A stretch of 17,553 nt of DNA. Source: UBA7359 sp047618295. Its GTDB lineage: Bacteria > Pseudomonadota > Gammaproteobacteria > Eutrophobiales > Eutrophobiaceae. A program made the position numbers and the translations under genes. The notes under the pieces were generated by a model, which was not told the origin of the DNA, searched no databases, and worked only from the letters and a program-made list of their open reading frames with translations. Where the stretch lies: positions 1-17,553 of the forward strand of contig JBLHKL010000041.1 in NCBI GenBank assembly GCA_047618295.1, read 5' to 3'. Of this stretch, positions 5,888 through 12,113 are shown in pieces (within the stretch, counting starts at the first letter, position 1; each line of letters begins with the position of its first letter).

Positions 5888-7663
5888 ATGACCTTTGACC
5901 AAGTATTTCTGTTCGGCCTGCTTGTTTTTATTTTTTCCTTGTTGCTCTGGGGGAAAATTCGCTATGACATCGTTGCCATAGCCGCATTGTTTATCGCCTT
6001 TGTAGTCGGCGTTATACCTCATGAGAACGTCTTCTCTGGTTTTTCTCATCCTGCCACCATCATCGTCGCATTGGTACTTATTGTCAGTCGCGGTTTGTCA
6101 AACTCGGGCGCGATCGAATTGTTATCCCGTTTCCTGGTGGATGGCACACGCAAAATGGAAACCCATATTGGACTCATGTCCACTATCGCTGCGACACTTT
6201 CCGGCATAATGAATAACGTGGCGACACTGGCTTTACTCATGCCTGTTGATTTGCAGGCAGCAAGGAAGGCAAAACGCAGTCCGGCCTTAACGCTAATGCC
6301 ATTATCATTCGCCACCATACTGGGTGGCATGGTGACCTTGATTGGTACACCAACGAATGTGGTCATAGCCACGTTTCGTGAAAAGGCATTGGGCGAACCC
6401 TATTTAATGTTTGATTTCGCCCCGGTAGGTATTGTGGTTGCCAGTGTCGGTATCTTGTACGTCGCTACCGTCGGTTGGCGGCTTATACCCATGGCTCGAA
6501 GCAAACATGATGCGACAGAAGAACTCATGGATATGGAGGGTTATATTGCCGAAGCCATGATCCAGACTAATTCCAAGTTCATTGGTAAGCAGCTGCGAGA
6601 TTTAGGCCCATTGAGTACAGAAAACGATGTCAATATACTGGGCTTGGTACGACATGAAAAACGTTTGGCGGGCACCTCAAGAAATTATGTTTTAAGAGAA
6701 AACGATATCCTGGTATTAGAAGCCGGACCTGATGCGATAGAAAAATTCGTGGGTGCGGCAGGCTTAAAATTTATTGGAACGGAAAAACTCGCCAGTATAC
6801 TCAGCGAGAACCTTGCTTTAGTTGAAGTGGTTGTCCCGGAGGGTGCCTTTGTAGAAGGACGTTCAGCAATAGGGGTACAACTATTGTATCGACAAGGCGT
6901 CTCATTACTGGGTGTATCGCGAAAAGGAAAACGTTTTCGCGATCGAGTACGCAAGCTGAGAATTCGCGCTGGTGATATTTTATTATTACTCGGACCAGAA
7001 GATCAGTTACCCGATGTCGTCACATGGCTGGGTTGTCTGCCTTTGGCTAAACGCGGATTACAAGTCATCCAACGACACAAGGCGATACTGGCAGTGGGTC
7101 TGTTCGCACTTGCTGTTATTGTCGCAAGTGTTGGTTGGCTGTATTTACCCGTGGCATTAATGGGTGTGGTGGTTGCTTATGTTTTACTTAAGATCATTCC
7201 CCTATCACAGATTTATACTTCCGTAGAGTGGCCCGTGATTGTGTTATTGGCCTGCCTAATCCCTATTAGTACGGCTCTGGAATCCAGTGGTGGTACGACA
7301 CTTGTTGCACAAACCATCGTTGAATTAACGCAAGGGATGTCCCCGGTCATTGTATTAACGGTCATTATGCTGATCACGATGACAATGTCAGATGTATTGA
7401 ATAATGTTGCTACTGCTTTGATTGCAGCTCCCATCAGTGTAGACATCGCCCAGCAGCTGAACGTCAACCCCGATTCGTTCTTAATGGCTGTTGCCGTTGC
7501 TGCTTCCTGCGCATTTCTGACGCCCATAGGACACAAGAATAATACGATCATTATGGGACCGGGCGGTTACAGTTTTGGTGACTACTGGCGCATGGGATTA
7601 CCCTTGGAGATCCTTGTGGTGTTAGTCGGCATTCCCATGATCTTAGTTGTCTGGCCACTTTAA
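5888..7663 (+). CDS. SLC13/DASS-type anion permease with two RCK_C domains
   Basis: A 591-aa inner-membrane carrier. The N-terminal membrane half spans about 1-200, two RCK_C (TrkA_C) domains lie at about 208-292 and 300-385, and the second membrane half at about 396-591. The two halves repeat the family hairpin motifs: MNNVATLALLMP (108-119) with IGTPTNVVI (152-160), and LNNVATALIAAPI (504-516) with PIGHKNNTIIMGPGG (546-560). Proteins of this layout are annotated as SLC13 sodium-coupled carriers for sulfate or dicarboxylates; the RCK_C pair is a likely cytosolic regulatory module. Substrate is not determined, and an ArsB-type role cannot be excluded. No strong ribosome binding site is visible. 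It follows the BASS gene at 167 bases, interrupted by a repeat. Confidence 0.9.
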   Translation: MTFDQVFLFGLLVFIFSLLLWGKIRYDIVAIAALFIAFVVGVIPHENVFSGFSHPATIIVALVLIVSRGLSNSGAIELLSRFLVDGTRKMETHIGLMSTIAATLSGIMNNVATLALLMPVDLQAARKAKRSPALTLMPLSFATILGGMVTLIGTPTNVVIATFREKALGEPYLMFDFAPVGIVVASVGILYVATVGWRLIPMARSKHDATEELMDMEGYIAEAMIQTNSKFIGKQLRDLGPLSTENDVNILGLVRHEKRLAGTSRNYVLRENDILVLEAGPDAIEKFVGAAGLKFIGTEKLASILSENLALVEVVVPEGAFVEGRSAIGVQLLYRQGVSLLGVSRKGKRFRDRVRKLRIRAGDILLLLGPEDQLPDVVTWLGCLPLAKRGLQVIQRHKAILAVGLFALAVIVASVGWLYLPVALMGVVVAYVLLKIIPLSQIYTSVEWPVIVLLACLIPISTALESSGGTTLVAQTIVELTQGMSPVIVLTVIMLITMTMSDVLNNVATALIAAPISVDIAQQLNVNPDSFLMAVAVAASCAFLTPIGHKNNTIIMGPGGYSFGDYWRMGLPLEILVVLVGIPMILVVWPL

Positions 7664-7762
7664 AATAAAGAGGATGCTTCCTTTTTATTATTCTGACCTG
7701 TCAATTATGTATGGGTATGAATATGAATAGATAAATACTTATCTGCATTTAGTTGGAAAATC

Positions 7763-7785
7763 AAAAGGGACAGCCTTATATTGAT
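7763..7785 (+). repeat. REP-like fragment AAAAGGGACAG
   Basis: AAAAGGGACAGCCTTATATT resembles the AAAAGGGGACAGCTATATTT copy that follows higA at 1414-1433, though the hairpin partner is not preserved here. Confidence 0.45.
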
Positions 7786-7950
7786 TCCTTACAGTTAAAT
7801 TAGTGTACATTTTTATCCTCTAATATTGTCGATACCTTATCTTTATCAAACTTGGCGTTATAAACAAAACCTTTCTGTCTTGATCTCGAACAAGAACTTT
7901 ACCCAATATAGGGTATATATTCATAAAGGATTAATGCTCGTCTTATAGGA

Positions 7951-8001
7951 ATTAAAGGGTCGTTCCTGTGCATCCATGCACGTCGGTCAGGTCCCTTTAA
8001 T
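7951..8001. repeat. nested inverted repeat bounded by ATTAAAGGG
   Basis: Perfect 9-bp outer arms ATTAAAGGG (7951-7959) and CCCTTTAAT (7993-8001) enclose a perfect inner hairpin GTGCAT (7968-7973), CC, ATGCAC (7976-7981). The inner core TGCATCCATGCA is the exact complement of TGCATGGATGCA in the otherwise different repeat at 11850-11861. Confidence 0.75.
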
Positions 8002-8071
8002 AATGATGTCCAGCTGGGTAAAGGACCTGGCATTTGAGTAAAGTGAACATACAATAAAAGGGAGAGATAGT

Positions 8072-8443
8072 ATGCAATGCCCTAAATGCGATGCCGATAT
8101 GGAAGACGTTGAAATCTATAACGTGATAGTAGAACGTTGCACTTCCTGTAAAGGTCTATGGTTTGATCATGCAAAACATGAGTTTCTGAAAGATCAGGAA
8201 GATGCAGATGCAATCGATACAGGAGATCCGGAATTCGGCAAGGTGTTCGATAAAAAAGACGATATATTTTGTCCGGGCTGTTCAGCAACGATGATAAAAA
8301 TGGTTGCCGCTGACCAACCTCATATTCATTATGAAAGTTGTAGCCAATGCTTTTCAGTCTTCTTTGATGCAGGTGAATTTAAAGACTTTGTCGAAAAAGA
8401 CATCTTTAGTTTCTTCAAGGACCTCATGGCTAAAGAAAGATAA
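8072..8443 (+). CDS. two-knuckle zf-TFIIB zinc-binding protein
   Basis: A 123-aa soluble protein with two complete TFIIB-type knuckles. The first has C3-P-K-C6 and C23-T-S-C26 followed by KGLWFD; the second has C67-P-G-C70 and C90-S-Q-C93 followed by FSVFFD. All eight Cys are present, unlike the relative at 135-626. The linker (40-62) is acidic. The tail KDIFSFFKDLMAKER looks helical. An AGGGAGAG before the ATG is a good ribosome binding site. Function beyond zinc binding is unknown. The next gene starts 24 bases later and may be co-transcribed. Confidence 0.87.
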   Translation: MQCPKCDADMEDVEIYNVIVERCTSCKGLWFDHAKHEFLKDQEDADAIDTGDPEFGKVFDKKDDIFCPGCSATMIKMVAADQPHIHYESCSQCFSVFFDAGEFKDFVEKDIFSFFKDLMAKER

Positions 8444-8467
8444 TTATTAATTAATAACGAGACAAAA

Positions 8468-8944
8468 ATGCAAATAATTAAAAACACCTTATTAAGCCTT
8501 ACACTATTAATAATAATTACCAGTGCAGTTGCTTATTTTGGCAACGTCTATTTTAGATCAAATGCTGCTCAATCAACATTAGCTAGCAATCAAGAATCTT
8601 CTAAAGAAGAAACAATAGAGTCAGTCTTAAAAAACCTGGAGCGTGAAGTTATAAATTTTAATCATGGCTTACCACGAACGATAGATGAGGATACCCGGGT
8701 TGATAGTATATCGGTGGCACCTGGCCCCAGGTTGCTGACTAAATATACTTATACAAATTTTTCAACTGAAGAATTTGATTTGAAAGTAATTAATAAAAGA
8801 GTGAAGAAGATTATAAAAAAGAGTATTTGTGACAATGATGAAATAATGGAGAGAATGAAATTGGGTTTGATTTACAGCTATGAGTTTTCTGGTAATGATG
8901 GCATTAAGCTAGCCACTGCTGAATTCGAAATTAATGATTGTTAA
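8468..8944 (+). CDS. membrane-anchored or secreted protein of unknown function
   Basis: A 158-aa protein. Residues 6-24 form a hydrophobic N-terminal segment, either an uncleaved anchor or a signal sequence. The remainder should be periplasmic, with a Ser/Gln/Glu-rich linker (35-50), then LPRTIDEDTRVDS (68-80), PGPRLLTKYTYTN and a basic stretch VKKIIKKSIC. Two Cys, C121 and C158 (the last residue), could form a disulfide. The LPxxIDxDTRxDS and KYTYTN pattern with paired C-terminal Cys resembles a recurring group of small hypothetical secreted proteins; this is from recollection, not a search. The GAGAC before the ATG is a weak ribosome binding site. It is closely spaced after the zf-TFIIB gene. 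Confidence 0.7.
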   Translation: MQIIKNTLLSLTLLIIITSAVAYFGNVYFRSNAAQSTLASNQESSKEETIESVLKNLEREVINFNHGLPRTIDEDTRVDSISVAPGPRLLTKYTYTNFSTEEFDLKVINKRVKKIIKKSICDNDEIMERMKLGLIYSYEFSGNDGIKLATAEFEINDC

Positions 8945-9036
8945 TAAAATATTTAAATTAAAATTAATGGACACAAGAATGATCGAGGTTCAGTTGATAC
9001 TTGGTAAAGTAGGGGGATTGAAGTAGATTACTGCCC

Positions 9037-9276
9037 ATGGACATAATGAGAACAATAGAGAAAGCAGGCCAGTTTCTGGGAAAAGAATTTTTATACAGTG
9101 CTTATAGTTGTATAGGGCTGGGTTTCATATGGATGTTTTTTATTGCCCCGGCGATTATGATGTCAGCACGGTTTGGATGGGGATGGGGCGTTGCATGGAT
9201 GTTGGTTCTTCCGTTACTTGCCTATATAGGTAGGAATCTGTGGCTACCAGCTAAGTGGAAGCGTGAACAAACGTGA
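9037..9276 (+). CDS. small membrane protein, unknown function
   Basis: A 79-aa protein with two predicted transmembrane helices (about 20-42 and 47-66). It is rich in Trp, Gly and Met (FGWGWGVAWM) and has a basic C-terminal tail (KWKREQ) likely on the cytoplasmic side. Two starts are possible: the ATG at 9037 and a second ATG three codons later at 9046. A GGA 5 bases before the second one slightly favours it. I do not recognise the family. Same direction as its neighbours but loosely spaced (92 and 51 bases). Confidence 0.55.
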   Translation: MDIMRTIEKAGQFLGKEFLYSAYSCIGLGFIWMFFIAPAIMMSARFGWGWGVAWMLVLPLLAYIGRNLWLPAKWKREQT

Positions 9277-9327
9277 CGTTTCCGTTTTCTTCTCGGAATT
9301 AGAATCCCTTAATATAGAGATATAAAC

Positions 9328-9840
9328 ATGGGTAGGCTGTTATTTTTTTTATTTATCTTCTTTGTGAAGATGCATTACGTTGCTGCTGCTTCGGCAGTTG
9401 GAAGTCTTTGTTTCGTTGATGAAGCAATTGTCTTTTCATGTAGTTCAACAGACGGGAAAACTATCTCGTTATGTTCGTCTTCTACACTCACTGCGTCTGA
9501 AGGCTATTTGCAATATCGTTTTGGTGTTATAGGTGAAATTCCTGAGCTTATTGTTCCGAAAATGCAGGAACATCCTAAGGAGCATTTTCTATCAGGAACA
9601 GTACCGTATTCAGGTGGCGGCGCGGCGTATTTAAAATTCAGTAGAGGTGATTACATCTATACTGTGTTTACGGGTATTGGTAAAGGTTGGGAAAAAGAAG
9701 GCGTTGTTGTCAATAAATCGGCCAAACAAATTGCGCATGTCCTATGCGATGGTCCGTTAATATCTGAACTCGGCCCAGTATTATTCGAAGATATAGCGTT
9801 ACAGAAAGATCCGCTTGAATTCGATTTTGAAGTTCCTTAA
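9328..9840 (+). CDS. secreted protein of unknown function
   Basis: A 170-aa protein with an N-terminal signal peptide (very hydrophobic LLFFLFIFF at 4-12, cleavage near AAASA at 19-23). Three Cys (28, 38, 49) lie near the mature N-terminus and one near the C-terminus (CDGP). A block LQYRFGVIGEIPELIVP (61-77) and the later YSGGGAAYLKFSRGDYIYTVFTG suggest a compact beta-rich domain. The YRFG...PEL pattern recurs in small hypothetical periplasmic proteins, as far as I recall. No enzyme motif is seen. A weak AGAGA precedes the ATG. A repeat begins 3 bases after the stop. Confidence 0.7.
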   Translation: MGRLLFFLFIFFVKMHYVAAASAVGSLCFVDEAIVFSCSSTDGKTISLCSSSTLTASEGYLQYRFGVIGEIPELIVPKMQEHPKEHFLSGTVPYSGGGAAYLKFSRGDYIYTVFTGIGKGWEKEGVVVNKSAKQIAHVLCDGPLISELGPVLFEDIALQKDPLEFDFEVP

Positions 9841-9843
9841 TAA

Positions 9844-9881
9844 ATTAAAGGTGTCAGAGCCCTTTTAGTTATAATGGCTCT
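9844..9881 (+). repeat. REP-like repeat abutting the NRDE gene start
   Basis: ATTAAAGGTGTCAGAGCCCTTTTAG belongs to the GTCAGAGCCC type (shown here in part: GTCAGAGCCCTTT at 9853-9865). AGAGCC (9856-9861) pairs with GGCTCT (9876-9881), and the next base is the A of the NRDE start codon. It occupies the place of the ribosome binding site. Confidence 0.65.
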
Positions 9882-10685
9882 ATGTGCCTGCTCCTATTTA
9901 GTTTTAACAAACACCCTGACTATCCGGTTATTTTGGCAGCGAATCGGGATGAATTCTTCGAACGTCCTACCGAAGCGGCATCATTTTGGAAAGATTACCC
10001 CTCAATTCTTGCCGGGAGGGATCTACGCAAGCGCGGTTCGTGGATGGGGGTTAATAAAGAGGGTCGCATTGCCGCCGTCACCAATTACCGTGAGCCATCA
10101 CAGAATAAAGCTGATGCGATTTCCAGAGGCGCTTTGGTCAGTGAGTATCTGCAAGGCAACGAATCTGCCGAAGACTATATGCAAAAAGTTATGGCACAAC
10201 GCCATACTTATGATGAATTTAATTTGCTGGTAGGGGATAAACGATCATTGTTATTTTTTTGCAGCGTTGAAGATGATTATCAGACATTAAAGCCCGGTTT
10301 ATATGGTATTAGTAACGGTAAACTGGATAGTCCCTGGCCGAAAGTAGAAAAGGGCAAGGCGGCGTTGCAGAAAATTATTCAGGCAAGTGAACAACCAGAG
10401 CCGGAAAAGTTATTTGAATTGCTTGCTGATAAGACGATAGCCGCAGATAGCGAACTGCCATCAACGGGAGTCAGTATTGAATGGGAACGCAGACTTTCGC
10501 CACTGTTTGTTAATTCTGAAGGTTACGGTACGCGTAGTTCCACTGTGTTATTAATACACAGGCAAGGGAAAGTATTCTTTTCTGAGCGTTCTTTTGATAA
10601 AGAAGGCCAGGTGATTGATACGTGTTCGCATGAGTTTATTATTGATAAAGATGACAAAGTAATTAAAGGGGCAACGCCCCTTTAA
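9882..10685 (+). CDS. NRDE/TANGO2 family protein
   Basis: A 267-aa protein of the family named after its Asn-Arg-Asp-Glu motif. The start MCLLLFSF is canonical, with Cys2 at the position conserved across the family. NRDE is at 21-24 (ILAANRDEFF), followed by RPTEAASFW, AGRDLRKRGSWMGVN and the TNYRE block, and a later SSTVLLI segment. The human relative TANGO2 is linked to metabolic crises and heme or lipid handling; the bacterial role is unsettled. There is no Shine-Dalgarno sequence: a repeat hairpin ends one base before the ATG. A second repeat palindrome encodes the last residues (IKGATPL) and the stop. Both ends are thus shaped by repeats. Confidence 0.92.
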   Translation: MCLLLFSFNKHPDYPVILAANRDEFFERPTEAASFWKDYPSILAGRDLRKRGSWMGVNKEGRIAAVTNYREPSQNKADAISRGALVSEYLQGNESAEDYMQKVMAQRHTYDEFNLLVGDKRSLLFFCSVEDDYQTLKPGLYGISNGKLDSPWPKVEKGKAALQKIIQASEQPEPEKLFELLADKTIAADSELPSTGVSIEWERRLSPLFVNSEGYGTRSSTVLLIHRQGKVFFSERSFDKEGQVIDTCSHEFIIDKDDKVIKGATPL

Positions 10686-10686
10686 T
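10662..10686. repeat. perfect 11-bp palindrome forming the NRDE gene 3' end
   Basis: ATTAAAGGGGC (10662-10672) and GCCCCTTTAAT (10676-10686) pair around AAC. The arms match the ATTAAAGGG family. The stop TAA (10683-10685) and the last seven codons lie inside. It separates two convergent genes and could work as a bidirectional terminator. Confidence 0.8.
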
Positions 10687-10893
10687 TTAGATTTCTTCCA
10701 AAGACATGGCCGTTACTTTATATCTATAAAACATAATTGACCCTACTATGATCCCAAGCAATTCGATCATTAAACCAGTCATAGATATTTCTTGAATAGT
10801 AAATTGGGAAGTTAATACCACAGGTGCTAATAGAAATAGCATGACGCCTACTGAAATAATCGAAAGTGGTATATTTAGATTTAAGTTATTCAT
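10687..10893 (-). CDS. small two-helix membrane protein, unknown function
   Basis: A 68-aa protein with two predicted transmembrane helices (about 8-30 and 38-57). It has a short polar N-terminus (NNLNLN) and a C-terminal tail ending SLEEI. GGAG on the minus strand, spaced about 9 bases from the ATG, is a good ribosome binding site, which supports a real gene. It converges on the NRDE gene with one base between stop codons. Family not recognised; possibly a small stress or envelope peptide, without direct evidence. Confidence 0.6.
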   Translation of the reverse strand: MNNLNLNIPLSIISVGVMLFLLAPVVLTSQFTIQEISMTGLMIELLGIIVGSIMFYRYKVTAMSLEEI

Positions 10894-11240
10894 TCTCTTG
10901 TCTCCAAAAATTAATCTTAATTAATATTCTGCAACAGAGATGCCAAGTTTATGGACTGGACTAATTCGGGTATGGGATTTGTCAAATGAGTCACATTTTT
11001 GTTGTTACGATGTGACGAACATCTCAATTCCAAAGGTTAGAGGTAAGATGATTATTAATTAAAAGAAATGATTTTTACTACAAAAAAATAAATAAACTTT
11101 AGTAATTAGATGAATAATCATCAGGCTGACGACATTTCATCACATTCAGATATTAAAATGGTATATTCAAATAAGCGGGGTCGGAATAACTATATGGTTG
11201 CAATAGAGGCTTTGTTATTTGACGTAATATTAAACCGTCA
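10894..11240. other. intergenic region, possible operator, no supported gene
   Basis: An AT-rich gap. GTCACAT (10990-10996) and ATGTGAC (11010-11016) form a 7-bp inverted repeat with a 13-base spacer, about 100 bases upstream of the small minus-strand membrane protein: an operator or a hairpin. A weak GGGGTCGGAATA repeat-like stretch lies at 11177-11188. A 44-codon open frame at 11110-11244 has no ribosome binding site and is not called. Confidence 0.4.
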
Positions 11241-11720
11241 CTAAATGTCTTCGTAAACTATCGCTGGCTCTGAATTCATGAATACGTTTTCGTTTAACGA
11301 CTTTATACATATGGCATTCAGCGTTATGTCTTCGTATAACCAATAAAACATTTCATTTTCAAATATGCTGTAGCGCCAGTTGTATTTGCACTGTATCCAG
11401 CTATTTTCAAGCGAGCCGATTGTCTTAGTCTCTCCATCTGTTTCTGATGTGTCACTATACTCAAGTACCTTGGTGTTTAGATCTATTTGGAATCGATCCA
11501 GTTTTATATTTCCCTTTGTTGACTGAGAATAATTTATGCGTCCACCTTGTAAATCATCGCCATGTTGGTCTATGACGCATTGCTTATCGAAAACATAAAA
11601 TGCGGGCGGTATTTTTATTGGATATTTATCGGGTCTATTTTCTCGTTCCGACACATGTGCTTCTGTACGTTGGCTCTTATCCCATTGTTTGATGATGATT
11701 TGTAAAATTAATACGCTCAT
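11241..11720 (-). CDS. hypothetical protein, unrecognised family
   Basis: A 159-aa open frame. The first 12 residues (MSVLILQIIIKQ) are hydrophobic but too short for a clear signal or anchor. The rest is polar, rich in Asn, Tyr and charged residues, with KIPPAFYVFDKQCVID in the middle and two aromatic patches (NSWIQCKYNWRYS and FYWLYEDI). Composition resembles a folded beta-rich domain. No ribosome binding site precedes the ATG. The upstream 270 bases are repeat sequence, so a lost N-terminal part or displaced promoter is possible. I do not recognise homologues. Coding status is moderately likely from length and amino-acid make-up. Confidence 0.5.
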   Translation of the reverse strand: MSVLILQIIIKQWDKSQRTEAHVSERENRPDKYPIKIPPAFYVFDKQCVIDQHGDDLQGGRINYSQSTKGNIKLDRFQIDLNTKVLEYSDTSETDGETKTIGSLENSWIQCKYNWRYSIFENEMFYWLYEDITLNAICIKSLNENVFMNSEPAIVYEDI

Positions 11721-11790
11721 TTTTTAAATATTTCAGGAATGACAAGGGATTGTTACTTTATCTAGACTAAAATCACTATGATTAAATTTT

Positions 11791-11815
11791 AAATAAATAG
11801 GGTCAGATACGAATA
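11791..11815 (+). repeat. REP-like repeat, GGGTCAGATACGAAT
   Basis: AAATAAATAGGGTCAGATAC then GAAT. It is nearly the same as the copy at 14404-14421 (GTGGGTCAGATAAGAAT). Confidence 0.6.
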
Positions 11816-11830
11816 GCACATACATAAGCC

Positions 11831-12004
11831 TGTCTTTCCCGCGCACGACTGCATGGATGCAGGAGGTAGAGCGACTCAGGAGATAAAGCCGAGGCGGGAA
11901 TCCAGTTAGACAAGACACACTATATTCACTGGTCCCCCGCCTCGGTCTCTGTTCCATACTCGACTCTATCACCTACATCCATGTAGGCGTACGCGGGGAT
12001 GACA
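11831..12004. repeat. 174-bp double REP element, two inverted ~80-nt units
   Basis: Unit A (about 11831-11910) and unit B (12004 back to about 11925, minus strand) align along their whole length. Both start TGTC(t/a)T(c/t)CCCGCG, both hold a CATGGATG core hairpin, and both end in CCGAGGCGGG with CCAGT. The junction arms CCGAGGCGGG (11889-11898) and CCCGCCTCGG (11936-11945) are perfect complements. Each unit also closes on itself: TTCCCGC (11836-11842) with GCGGGAA (11894-11900), and CCCCGC (11935-11940) with GCGGGG (11993-11998). Inner hairpins are TGCAT-GG-ATGCA (11850-11861) and CTACAT-CC-ATGTAG (11973-11986). Confidence 0.85.
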
Positions 12005-12113
12005 AAATGAGAAAAAACATTGTCTTTAGAGTTTAAGTAAGTGCCATTCGGTTCAGGTCTAGCGATTAGTCTTTCGTCCTGTTATTTGTAGTCGCTCAGC
12101 GCTTACAGATAGA

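Larger units (their letters stand above)
7664..8055. other. long intergenic region with repeats, no gene
   Basis: A roughly 400-base gap between the permease and the second zinc protein. It holds an AAAAGGGACAG repeat fragment (7763-7773), a nested inverted repeat (7951-8001) and an AT-rich stretch near 7900-7930 that may carry the promoter of the next gene. I found no coding frame of note on either strand. Confidence 0.5.
11721..12113. other. repeat-filled intergenic region
   Basis: This gap of almost 400 bases between two minus-strand genes is mostly occupied by repeats: a GGGTCAGATACGAAT unit (11791-11815) and the large inverted double element (11831-12004). No gene is supported. Promoter signals for the downstream minus-strand frame were not resolved. 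Confidence 0.6.

Noticed and set aside
7213..7551. 112-aa minus-strand frame inside the SLC13-type permease
   Set aside because: Reverse complement of a clear transmembrane region; not protein-like.
5888..7663. Arsenite efflux pump ArsB
   Set aside because: The RCK_C pair and the duplicated NNVAT/GTPTN motifs fit the SLC13-type layout better, and there are no ars genes nearby.
9874..10233. 119-aa plus-strand frame overlapping the NRDE gene
   Set aside because: A different frame of the conserved NRDE gene without family motifs.
11110..11244. A 44-codon open frame on the plus strand ending just inside the minus-strand 159-aa gene
   Set aside because: No ribosome binding site, no recognisable motif and a length easily reached by chance in AT-rich sequence.
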